NCBI GenBank assembly: GCA_963747555.1
Contig: CAVVFZ010000011.1
Location: 310,001-374,000, forward strand
Source of the DNA: DUZB01 sp963747555
GTDB taxonomy: Bacteria > Desulfobacterota > DSM-4660 > Desulfatiglandales > Desulfatiglandaceae
DNA: 64,000 nucleotides
Direction: 5' to 3'
The number at the start of each line of letters is the position of its first letter. The first letter of the stretch is position 1. This document shows positions 54,384 to 63,375 of the stretch, piece after piece. The translations under genes and the position numbers were made by a program. The notes under the pieces were generated by a model. That model was not told where the DNA came from and did no database searches. It saw only the letters and a program-made list of their open reading frames with translations.

Positions 54384-55692
54384 TCACCTTTTCAATATAT
54401 CGGCCAGGCTCCCAAAATAGATCTTAAGAAAGAGGGCGCATGCATCACTCAATTTGGTGAACATCTCCAGGCCGGAAGGGGATGTTCTTTCCGTCTGTTT
54501 TGGTTCTCGCTTTATGGCCCTCAGAATGGTCACAGCATCCACCAGGGTTTTCACCAGAATCGACTTTTCCCTTTCATTGACAAGAATTTTCTCCAGGTTT
54601 TCCAGTATCCGTATCCTCTGCCATATGGTCTCGAGAAAAACCCGGATCTTGCCGGCCTCATAGATCTTGTTCCCGATCTGCCAGGATATGGGGAGTATCT
54701 CGAGCCCTGTTGCAACAATGCGCCCGTTGCTGATCTGCCTCTTGATATCCCGGATAAACTGTTTTGCTTCACGACCCGATATTTTCATCGCTTCTGAGGG
54801 GACGTTCTGGTCGGATAACCGCTTATGAGGCATGTCCCAGTACAGCGCCCTGATCAGAAGGTCATTTGCGATCAGCGAAATGGGGATGTTCGAAATGAGG
54901 GCCATAGAGATGCAGATGACCACGGCCCATTTCGTGCCTGATGACCGCGGCCTTGCCCAGAACGATTTCCGCCGCAAGAGATTCATCCACCAGAAATAGG
55001 GTCTTGTCCGTGAAAGCCGCATAGGTGGCCAAAATCTGCGAGTCTCCAACGGTCATGGGAGGACCTCCATACAAGGGTGCTTCCAGATCTCGGGTTCCCC
55101 TGAAAGGCGGAAAGCCGTTGGTGCTTATTCGTATGGATTCCCTTACGGGGTGAAAAATAAAACCGCAACCGTAGGATGTGCAGAATTTTTCTTTGGAACG
55201 CCGAACTTCAGGAAGGATGCTCGTCAGGTTCGTTATTTTCGCCGGCACAAAGTTGAAAAGATTCAGATGCTCTTTTGAGGAATACAAAGGCAGGTAAGCG
55301 CCGGCGCAGGAACCAACGTACAGGCCTCCCCGTTCAATGAAAGCGCGGATATTCTCGGATCCGGGTTGACCCAGCGCTTCGGCAACGGCAAAGGTATCCC
55401 CGCCCGACATGACGAGGATATCCGTGTTGTCCAGTGCGTTTGTTCGAATGTGACTTTCTGTTAGAAAGGAAAGGTCATAAAGGCCGGCGCGGTCGAAGAT
55501 CTCCGCGAACCACAACCAGGAATGGGAGGCGCCTTTTCCCCTGTAAATGCCGATTCGTGGATAATACAGGGGTCGATTGCATTCGGGATCAAGGCCTGCG
55601 CGTACGGATTCGTCCAGAATTTCGTTGAGAAAAACCGGAACCTCAGAGACAAGTCTTCGATTTATTTCCCTGAATGGATTCGGTGTTTTCAT
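54384..55692 (-). CDS. BPL_N-domain (glutamine-amidotransferase-like) protein (one frameshift)
   Basis: About 435 residues when rejoined. The N-terminal two thirds match the BPL_N domain seen in front of some biotin-protein ligases and alone in bacteria: RIGIYRGKGASHSW, DILVMSGGDTFAVAEALG, GGLYVGSCAGAYLPLYS with a nucleophile-like Cys in the GSCAG elbow, and GRGHLHLYGPHFEHP. A frameshift near 54875 leads to the second part, LLIRALYWDMPHKRL and a long helical C-terminus without known motifs. The start at 55692 (MKTPNPFREINRRLV) seems better than 55746. Function unknown; perhaps an amidase or a binding protein. It follows the AOR-like gene by 91 bases on the same strand. Confidence 0.68.
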
Positions 55693-55783
55693 GACGTACA
55701 GCCCTTCATTCCTGAATCCCTGAACTGCTATTTTCCTCGTTCCCACGGTCCTCCGCGGGAAGGCATATCAACCCGTTGGAATT

Positions 55784-57066
55784 TCAATAGAGTTTCGCGA
55801 TCACATCCTCCAGTCCTTCAGAGGTGAATTCCATATCCGTCGCGAGGCTTGAGAGTTCAAGAAGCTTTTCCTCCGACATTTCAGGGCTTACGAGAGCAAA
55901 GAGAGGGTGAATGCCGAAAATATAGGAAACAGCCTGCTTTCTTTCCCATCCTTTGTCTTCTTTTCCGGAGGCCGCCCACGGACTGAAAAGGCCGGAGCCG
56001 CCCAAGGCAACGGGGCCGTTCAAGTCCGGCAGGGCATCGATGATTTTTTTCGCTTCCGTGATTCCGTTCTTTTTGCATATTTCGGCCACGGCCGATCCAC
56101 TCATCCCCTGCTTCGCGCAGGATCTCAATACCGAACAGGCATCGGACGCGGAAAGGCCCAATTCTTTGAATGCTCGCAGGGCCGGCATGTCGGTTACCAG
56201 GAACCCGGGTTCCGCTACGGCACTTTCCTTCAGAAGGGCAGGGTCTTCGTCAAGGAAAACGAAAGAGTTGGTGGCCAGCGGCGTATTGAAACAGGCCATG
56301 TGCCGATGAACCAGAGGATCGAGCCAGGCGGAGAGATCTTCTTCCCCAAGAAAGGCGAATGTTCTGGTGATGCCTGATTGGCCTGCCCACTCGCCCTCTC
56401 TCACATCATCAAGAAGGTCCGCGCAGGCTTCAATAAACTCTTCCGGATCGGCGATTTCAAGAAGCCCCATTCCGCGGATGGCGATCAGCTTCAGCTTTTT
56501 CCTGCCGAACAGGGTTCCCACACCGGCGCGGTCGCCGCTCGCCCAGTAATTGATGCAAAGCTGAGCAAGATCGGAACCCTTTTCGCCCGCCTGACCGATG
56601 CCTAGGACCTGAATCAGGTTGTCCCCCATGATATCGCGAACATGATCGGTGACGGCCCAGGTATCTTTTCCCCAGAGCTCTTCCCCGCCTCCTCGATGTC
56701 AACGATACCATCGTGAATCCATAGATATACGGGTTTATCGGAACGTCCCTTAATGACAATATAGTCAAAGCCGGAGTATTTCAGTTCCATACCGGCATAG
56801 AGCGTGACAGGCGTATGGCTGATTTTTCCGGTGATGGGACTCTTGGCGGTCATGACTGAAAGGGATGCTCCGGGGACGAGGGTTCCGGTCAGCAGCCCTG
56901 CTCCCAGTACGATGGGGTCCTCATTTTCAAAACGCTTCAAAAGAGCTGTTGTGACTCCCACCCCCCCGATATTTTCTTGCACCAGTTCTTCGGGAAGGTC
57001 TTCTTCGAGAATTTCCGAAGAGGTCAGGTCAATAATGGCGATCTTATCTGATGACAGGTATTCCAT
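55784..57066 (-). CDS. Short aldehyde:ferredoxin oxidoreductase-like protein (one frameshift)
   Basis: Tungstopterin-enzyme relative. The start at 57066 (MEYLSSDKIAIIDLTSSEIL) has AAAGGAGACAAG upstream. The AOR_N domain is well kept: GAGLLTGTLVPGASLSV, KSPITGKISHTPVTLYAG, ELKYSGFDYIVIKG, then, after a frameshift at about 56660, GIGQAGEKGSDLAQL and GDRAGVGTLFGRKKLKLIA. The C-terminal part is short: total about 427 residues against ~600 in true AORs. Where AORs have a Cys-x2-Cys-x3-Cys cluster motif (CxxCPIGC), this reads HMACFNTPLATNS, keeping only the first Cys. So the usual 4Fe-4S site seems lost. It is one gene downstream of a ferredoxin-like protein that might replace it. Confidence 0.75.
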
Positions 57067-57083
57067 CTCTTGTCTCCTTTCAA

Positions 57084-57446
57084 TCAATCTTCGTCTGATA
57101 AAGAGATTGCATCCACGGGGCAAAAAAGGATGCACAGGGGGCCCTGGTCCATATCTTCACACAGGTCGCAGGCTTCTCTTAAGAGCATCGGTTTTGCGGA
57201 GGCATCGGCCTCTTTTTCCGGATCCTGTTCTTCGCCGATCCGATTAATTTCAAGACCTTCCGGACGGGCCGCGACAAGGCTGTCCTCCTCCTTCAGAATC
57301 ACTCCGACATAGTTCTTTTTCTCTAAGGCCCTGTACGGCACGATACATGAAGACAGCAGGGCAAAAGCATCGTCTCTGTGGTAACCACAAGCCAGTTCGC
57401 AAGCCATACATGCCGTACATGTAAGCGCATCAATTTTGATTCCCAT
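57084..57446 (-). CDS. Ferredoxin-like 4Fe-4S protein, AOR partner
   Basis: 120 residues with two cysteine clusters: CTACMACELACGYH at residues 10-23 (CxxCxxCxxxC) and CDLCEDMDQGPLCILFCP near the C-terminus (CxxC-x8-CxxxC), each able to bind a 4Fe-4S cluster. The 55 residues between them are charged and longer than in plain ferredoxins, similar to the iron-sulfur subunits that go with AOR-type or DMSO-reductase-type enzymes. GAGGAGGGTTGAT precedes the ATG. It is the first gene of the operon, 17 bases before the AOR-like gene. Confidence 0.83.
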   Translation of the reverse strand: MGIKIDALTCTACMACELACGYHRDDAFALLSSCIVPYRALEKKNYVGVILKEEDSLVAARPEGLEINRIGEEQDPEKEADASAKPMLLREACDLCEDMDQGPLCILFCPVDAISLSDED

Positions 57447-57555
57447 ATCAACCCTCCTCTAAATCATGGATACAAGGGGATGGTGCCCCTCCACATTATT
57501 AAGACTTGTTCGTGAGGTGTACCTGAAAACTCTCGGGAACGGACTATTTGGATTC

Positions 57556-57584
57556 TTTATACGGAATGGTATATTGAATGTCAA
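57556..57584 (-). promoter_or_regulatory. Sigma-70 promoter of the ferredoxin/AOR operon
   Basis: On the minus strand a perfect TTGACA (57584-57579) and TATAAA (57561-57556) with a 17-base spacer, about 105 bases before the ferredoxin ATG. The strongest promoter match in the window. Confidence 0.65.
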
Positions 57585-57595
57585 ATTATTTTCAT

Positions 57596-57613
57596 GATAA
57601 TGATTATAATATA
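57596..57613. promoter_or_regulatory. Fur-box-like hexamer array
   Basis: GATAAT-GATTAT-AATATA, three adjacent hexamers that resemble the GATAAT units of a Fur site, 12 bases upstream of the ferredoxin operon -35. A/T-rich chance matches are common, so weak. Confidence 0.3.
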
Positions 57614-57714
57614 TTCAAGCAAAAATTAGGTCCATTTAAAAGATCTGAGACAATAAGCTGCTATAATTATGGCCGGGTGCCGAAAAAATGGCACTAAAGA
57701 TTATAATATTTTCC

Positions 57715-57743
57715 TTGACAGGAAGGTTGCTCTTTTGTACCAT
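57715..57743 (+). promoter_or_regulatory. Promoter of the GntR regulator gene
   Basis: TTGACA at 57715-57720 and TACCAT at 57738-57743, 17-base spacer. The palindrome CTACGTAG at 57792-57799 lies between it and the gene and could be an operator. The rest of 57447-57886 is A/T-rich and non-coding. Confidence 0.55.
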
Positions 57744-57886
57744 GTTTTATGGAGTTATAAATATAAGTAATATCAGTTTGTTAGCTAAAACCTACGTAGA
57801 TTGGCGAGGTGGGGATCTATCGCTTCTTGCCGGTCTCGCTCTTTCCTCCAACGGCTAATAGATAGTGTCCATCCATTGATGAACTT

Positions 57887-58789
57887 GTGGGCACTGCGGT
57901 TTTCACGCAAAACATGTTTAAGACTGTCAATAAATCGGAAAAGGTATCAGACAACATCATTGCCCAGATCAGGGATTCCATCCTGTCCGGCGCAGTCAAG
58001 CCGGGGGATCGACTAGCCTCCGAGAAAGAGCTCATTGAACAATTCGGAGTAAGCAAGGCCACGATGCGGGAAGCACTCCGTGTACTGGAAGTGCTGGGGC
58101 TTATTGAGGTCCGCAAAGGGATAGCAGGCGGCGCATTTGTTGCAAAAGTGGGCATGCGGACCACGATTCACAGCCTCATCAATTTCATCCATTTCCAACC
58201 GGTTTCCATCAGGGAAATCACCATGCTTCGTTATTTGATCGAACCAACCGTGGCGCAGGTTGCCGCATCCGCAATGACGGATGAAGATGTTGTCAAACTC
58301 AAGAAAATCATCGGGGAAGGGATTGAGTCCAACGGATCCGAGCTTTCAAAAGAGATCGGATTTCATCGGTATCTGGCCAGGATGGCGGGAAACACGCTTC
58401 TTACCTTGATTATCGATTTTATAGATAATCTTCTGGAAGACATAAAGGGCCGTCTTGATCTGGGGCCCGAATTTTACAGCGAAGTCCGCGAGGCGCATCA
58501 GATTATATTAGAGTGCCTCATTCAAAAAGATTCGGTGGCCGCCGGGATTGCCATGAGCAACGATCTTTTGCACGTGGGAGAACAGTTGTGCAAGGTGGAC
58601 GGCAGCATTCCTTTTGATCCGCGGGAATTGACAAAGAATGTATCCCTGAGTGATCTTCACCTGGGACTGAACTGGAAGGCGCGTGTTGTCGCCGAGACCG
58701 ACCCCTGCCTGAAGGAGGACGGCGCATTGATAAAAAGGATTGGATCCGGAAAATTGTGCCTTTTTGTGGGCAGAGACGGTTCCTATTAG
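57887..58789 (+). CDS. GntR-family regulator with FCD domain (FadR subfamily)
   Basis: Transcriptional regulator of 300 residues from GTG at 57887; the ATG at 57914 (MFKTVNKSEKVSDNIIAQI) is an equally good start. The N-terminal winged helix shows LKPGDRLASEKELIEQFGVS-like sequence (VKPGDRLASEKELIEQFGVS) and KATMREALRVLEVLGLIEV. The C-terminal FCD domain has the metal-binding His set within GFHRYLARMAGNTLL and EVREAHQIILECL. The last ~50 residues (after DPRELTKNVS) extend beyond the FCD domain. It lies upstream of the aldehyde dehydrogenase/FAD oxidase genes on the same strand and probably controls them in answer to a carboxylic acid. Confidence 0.87.
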   Translation: MGTAVFTQNMFKTVNKSEKVSDNIIAQIRDSILSGAVKPGDRLASEKELIEQFGVSKATMREALRVLEVLGLIEVRKGIAGGAFVAKVGMRTTIHSLINFIHFQPVSIREITMLRYLIEPTVAQVAASAMTDEDVVKLKKIIGEGIESNGSELSKEIGFHRYLARMAGNTLLTLIIDFIDNLLEDIKGRLDLGPEFYSEVREAHQIILECLIQKDSVAAGIAMSNDLLHVGEQLCKVDGSIPFDPRELTKNVSLSDLHLGLNWKARVVAETDPCLKEDGALIKRIGSGKLCLFVGRDGSY

Positions 58790-58848
58790 GCGGTCCACAC
58801 GTTCCGGAGTCAGCGTAAACCACTATTTTGAATCTGAAGGAGAAAACA

Positions 58849-60390
58849 ATGTCCGAAAAACCGAAAAAATTGAAATACTGTGTTGGTGGGCAATGGCTGG
58901 AGTCGAAAACCGAAAAATATATGGATTGTTACAACCCGTCCACCGGTGAAATTATTGCCAAAGCGCCGTGCTGCACATCGGAAGAGGTGGAATCTGCTAT
59001 CGCCGCCGCCAAAGCGGCCTTTCCCGCATGGGCCGGGACGCCTGCGTCGAAACGCGTTCAGGTGCTTTACCGGATGAAGGCCCTTGTGGATAAACACCTG
59101 GAGGAGTTGACCTATCTTTTGTGCAAGGAAGAGGGAAAGAATTGGAACGAGTCCATGGGAGATGTGCTCAAGGTGAACGAGGTGGTGGAGTTTGCCTGTG
59201 GCATTCCGCACCTGATGAAAGGGGTTTCGGGCATGAATGTGAGCGTGGGGTATGACACGGTCATGTACAATGAACCGCTTGGTGTCTTTGCGGGAATCGC
59301 TCCCTGGAACTTTCCGGCCATGATCCCCCACGGCTGGATGACGCCTCTGTGTATTGCAACGGGAAACACCATCGTCTTGAAGGCAGCCAGTTTTGTTCCC
59401 CAGTCTTCCATGCGGTTGCTGGAACTCTGGCAGGAGGCGGGACTTCCCGACGGCGTGGTGAATCTGGTAACCACCAGTCGCAACGAAGCGGAGATCCTTC
59501 TGCGACATCCGGACGTTAAGGGGGTGTCGTTTGTCGGTTCCACCAAAGTCGGCAAACATATCTATGCCACGGCCGCCGCCAACGGGAAAAGGGTTCAGGC
59601 ATTGACCGAGGCCAAGAACCATGCCATGGTCCTTCGGGATTGCAAGCTGGAGAGGACCGCAAGGGGAATTATCAACGCCTATTGCGGGTGCGCGGGCGCC
59701 CGATGCATGGCGTGTCCGGTGGTCGTAGTGGAAGACTGCATAGCCGATGAACTCATTGCTCTTCTCAAGAAATTCGTGGGCGAATTGAAGCTGGGGCCCG
59801 CCTACGAAAAGGAAACCGGGATGGGACCCATCATGAATGAGGGACATCTGAAGTTTATAACGGACTGGATTCAGAAGGGCGTGGATGAAGGGGCCGAACT
59901 CATCGTGGATGGACGAAATCCCGTGGTTCCCGGATATGAGAATGGGTTCTTCCTTGCGCCGACCATTTTTGATCGTGTAACGGAAGAGATGTCCGTGGGG
60001 CGGGAGGAGATTTTCGGGCCGGTACTCTGTATAAAGAGGGTGAAGGATTTCGAGGAGGGGCTGACCATTATGAACGAATAGCCGATTTGCCAACGGGTCC
60101 GTAATTTATACCCAAAATGGTTATTATGCCCGTGAATTTCGCCAAGAGAAGCGATGCGGGCATGGTGGGAATCAATGTGGGTATTCCCGTTCCTCTGGGG
60201 ATCTTCGGATTTACCGGACACAAGGATTCTTTTTTTGGCGATCTTCACATTATGGGGATGGACGGCGTCCGCTTCTTATACGGAGCAGAAGAACGTGACA
60301 ACCACTTGGTTTCCCGAAGACACGGAGGCGTGCGGGAAGGTGGATACGTGGGACGGAACGATCTCTTCCATGCCTACTGATTCCAAATAG
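58849..60390 (+). CDS. NAD-dependent aldehyde dehydrogenase, methylmalonate-semialdehyde type (two frameshifts)
   Basis: ALDH-superfamily enzyme; the start at 58849 has AAGGAGAAAAC upstream. GIAPWNFPAMIPHGW is the NAD/substrate region, SFVGSTKVGKHIY the nucleotide loop, and the catalytic Cys is in GARCMACPVVVV. The block LTEAKNHAMVLRDC lacks the general-base Glu of ordinary ALDHs, as in CoA-acylating methylmalonate-semialdehyde dehydrogenases (MmsA). The first frame ends at 60081 after LTIMNE; the protein continues in other frames with TQNGYYAREFAKRSDAGMVG, FTGHKDSFFGDLHIMG and KNVTTTWFPEDTEACG to 60390, so two single-base errors. Rejoined about 512 residues. It may make acyl-CoA from a semialdehyde produced by the FAD oxidase next door (inference). 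Confidence 0.85.
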
Positions 60391-60436
60391 CCAAGCCAAT
60401 ATCAGAGGTTGAAAACAATTATGGAGGGTGTATTCG

Positions 60437-61868
60437 ATGGTTGCTAAAGGAGAAGACAAGATCTTAGAAGAGCTCGTTTCTATCGTTGGAAAGGAGAATG
60501 CCACAGCGGCAAAACATATCCGTTATGCCTATTCCTACGACCTTTCCTTTGTGAAACCGAAATTGCCCGATTATGTGGTCATGGCAACCACAGTCGAGCA
60601 GATTCAAGCGATTTTGAAGCTTGCAAACAGAGAAAAAATCCCTGTTGTGCCCTTCACCGCCGGTACCAATATCGGGGGGTTGTGTATACCGGAACGGGGG
60701 GGCATCCTTCTGGACCTCAAGCGAATGAATAAGATTATCCGGATTGATGCGGAATCCCATTATGCTGATCATAGAACCGGGTGTGTCCCATGCGCAATTG
60801 GCTACGGAGCTTTACAAGCACAACCTCAGGTGGAGTTGGCCCGTGGGACCTCCGTCGGCTTCCTCTTCCTCCTGCGCCATCAGTCACGGGATCGGGGGAT
60901 TGAGCGGACGATATGGATTGAACAGCGAAGAGATCACCAGCATGGAAGTGGTTCTTCCCACGGGTGAGCTGGTCAGAGTGGGTTCGTGTGCCATTCAGGA
61001 AGACGCCTGGCACAGTTGCCTTCCCCTTCCCCAGTTGGACGGGCTTTTCAAGGGGTGGTTGGGCACCAGCGGAGTGGTGACCAAGATCGGATTGCGGGTG
61101 CATCCGATTCCGCCGGTTCTCAAGGTATTTACCGTATCCACGAAAAACATCGAGGATATGGTTTCCTATATGGTGAACCTGGGCAATTATGAAATCTGCG
61201 ATGACCTGACAGCCGTTTCCTGGTGGCTTGCCCAGGTGCCCATTCCTTCGCCTTACATCCCCAAACCCGATGACGCCCCCGAATGGTTCTGTTTCGGGAC
61301 CACTTTTTCGTGGACGGAAAAAGAAAAGGAGGCGAGGGAAGAGATATGGCAGATGGCGCTTGCGGAGGAGCAGAAGAAAGGGACTTCCATCAAATATGCG
61401 GAATATCCGGAAGAGGCCTTGAAAGCAAGGACCCAGCTTCCCAGCCAGATTGTCGGCTCCACGAAAAACTATACCAAGATGGCCGGCGGAGGGATTTCCT
61501 GGCCGGGCACCTTTACTCCCGTAAACAAGTGGGCGCCCGTCTACAATGAATGGAAAAAGATTCTTATTGAACATAATCTTTCTCCTTCCGTGCGGGTGAC
61601 CAATTATCGAGGAGTTCACTACGGTATGCTCAGGGCCATGATTCCTTTCAATAAAAAGAGTCCGGAGGCAACGGAAAACGCGAGAAAAGCCATAGTCGAA
61701 TGCCTGAAAGTGGATCTGGATGCCGGAGGAATTCCCTACAAACCTCCCGTCGATTTTGCCGCGGAAATCAATAAGCGGGCGCATCCCGGATACCTGTCGC
61801 TATTAAGACAGGTGAAGAAGCTGCTGGATCCCAACGATATTATGAATTCAGGCAAACTGGGCATATGA
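60437..61868 (+). CDS. FAD-binding oxidase, GlcD/vanillyl-alcohol-oxidase family (one frameshift)
   Basis: Flavoprotein dehydrogenase of about 476 residues. Start ATG at 60437 after GGAGGGTG. The PCMH FAD domain is seen as PDYVVMATTVEQIQAIL, VVPFTAGTNIGGLCIPERG and DLKRMNKIIRIDAES; near 60750 the frame shifts and continues with IIEPGVSHAQLATELYKH, AISHGIGGLSGRYG and GWLGTSGVVTKIGLRVHP. The C-terminal cap ends in LLDPNDIMNSGKLGI, the family's usual finish. The conserved His that holds FAD 8-alpha in some members cannot be assigned. It pairs with the CCG iron-sulfur protein 37 bases downstream, giving a second, divergent copy of the GlcD/GlcF layout seen at 24.6-28.7 kb. Confidence 0.83.
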
Positions 61869-61905
61869 TCTAAAGCTTTAATTTTAGGTTTTGATGGAGG
61901 TCAGT

Positions 61906-63216
61906 ATGGAATGGGACATATCCACCCTTGAAGAATTGGAAGATAAAATATGGCGGTGTACGGCCTGTGGAAACTGCAAGACGGCCTACAAGTTCGGCCC
62001 GCCTCCGCAATTTGGAGAAATCTGTCCTGCCGGAGTGGAGTTCGGGTTTGACGGCATGATGGCGTCCAAGGGAAAGATCGCTTTTGCCAGAGGCATTCTG
62101 GACGGAGAACTGGAATGGACCGACGAATTTTTGGACGCCATTTATAAATGCACCGTATGCGGGGGATGCCAGAACCAGTGTGAACTGGATCACAAACCCT
62201 TTATTCCTGAAATCATCGAGGCCATGCGTCGAAAGGCCGTGAAGGACGGCGCGGGCCCCATGCCGTCCCAGAAAAAAATCATTCAGTCTTTGAGCGGGTA
62301 CAACAATCCCTATCAGGGTCCGAGGAGGGTGAGGACGGACTGGACGCGACCCTTCAAAAAGGCCAAGACTCCGATTAAGAACATCAACAAGGAACCGGCC
62401 GAAATTCTCTATTATGTGGGTTGTACGGGGGCCTTCAATCTGCCTGCGCGGGGGGTGCCCACGGCTACCGCGTCCATTTTCCAGAAACTGGGCCTCGATT
62501 TCGGCATTTTGGGAGAAAATGAGATCTGCTGCGGCTCCACCGCCATGCGAATAGGCGATGCGGAGGAATTCAAAAGGGTGGCGGAAGCCAATCTGGAAAT
62601 GTTTAAACGCCTTCATGACGAGAAAGGGGTGAACACTATTGTTACGTCCTGTGCCGGCTGTTACCGGGCCATCAAGAAGGATTACATCCTGTCTTCCGAT
62701 TACGATAAGATGATGGAGGGAATCAAGGTCGTGCACACAACGGACCTCCTCCATAATCTTTTCAAGACGGGCAAACTGGAATTCAAGGGGGAACTGCCCC
62801 TGAAGGTAACTTACCATGACCCATGCCATACCGGAAGGCATCTGAACAAATTCGAGGTGGATGAGGATGGAACCAAGCTCTGGAAAGGGGCCTATGTCGG
62901 GGTAAACGAGGAAGAGTGCCTCTATGACATTCCGCGCGAACTGCTTCAGGCCATCCCCGGCATCGAGTTAACGGAAATGGAAAGGATTCGGGACAACTCT
63001 TACTGCTGCGGTGGTGGTGGGGGCGTTATGACCGGATTTGGCGACTGGGCTGCAAAAAACGCCTCCAAACGGATTCAAGAGGGGATGCAAACCGGGGCTG
63101 ACAAGATGGTTTCCATCTGCCCGTTCTGTCATTACAATCTGAACGAAGGGGCCAGGAGAATAGGCAGCGATATGGAACTTGTGGATCTGGTGGAACTGAT
63201 CGATCAGGTCATGTAA
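61906..63216 (+). CDS. CCG-domain (Fe-S) protein, GlcF/HdrD-like
   Basis: 436 residues; ATG at 61906 with GGAGGTCAGT upstream is chosen over the TTG at 61891. N-terminal cluster motifs: CTACGNCKTAYKF followed by CPAGV, an unusual first site in which the third and fourth Cys are widely spaced, and CTVCGGCQNQCELDHKP. Two CCG domains follow: NEICCGSTAMRIGDAEEF with CAGCYRAIK, and DNSYCCGGGGGVMTGFG with CPFCHYNLN. It resembles the HdrD-like protein at 48.9-50.9 kb without its tail. Likely electron acceptor of the neighbouring FAD oxidase. Confidence 0.86.
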   Translation: MEWDISTLEELEDKIWRCTACGNCKTAYKFGPPPQFGEICPAGVEFGFDGMMASKGKIAFARGILDGELEWTDEFLDAIYKCTVCGGCQNQCELDHKPFIPEIIEAMRRKAVKDGAGPMPSQKKIIQSLSGYNNPYQGPRRVRTDWTRPFKKAKTPIKNINKEPAEILYYVGCTGAFNLPARGVPTATASIFQKLGLDFGILGENEICCGSTAMRIGDAEEFKRVAEANLEMFKRLHDEKGVNTIVTSCAGCYRAIKKDYILSSDYDKMMEGIKVVHTTDLLHNLFKTGKLEFKGELPLKVTYHDPCHTGRHLNKFEVDEDGTKLWKGAYVGVNEEECLYDIPRELLQAIPGIELTEMERIRDNSYCCGGGGGVMTGFGDWAAKNASKRIQEGMQTGADKMVSICPFCHYNLNEGARRIGSDMELVDLVELIDQVM

Positions 63217-63375
63217 CAGGGCGCAAGGGGCAAAGCGCTTAGCGTTTTTTGCCATGCGCTATTCCCAATGCGCTATGCGATAAACAATGAAAGGACGAGG
63301 AGGTGATAGACAAAAGGGTTTGGTTGAAATCATGTTGTTCATAATGTTGACTTTTGGGTAAGAGGAGGATGAAAG
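63217..63375. other. Short intergenic region before the binding-protein gene
   Basis: Contains two near copies of ATGCGCTAT (around 63254 and 63270) and a weak GGCAAAGCGC/GCG-TTTTTTGCC fold at about 63229-63253 that may end the upstream operon. No gene is seen. Confidence 0.3.

Noticed and set aside
58810..60093. Open frame of 427 codons on the minus strand opposite the aldehyde dehydrogenase
   Set aside because: It mirrors the aldehyde dehydrogenase gene, is rich in His, Arg and Gly as such shadows are, and shows no domain.
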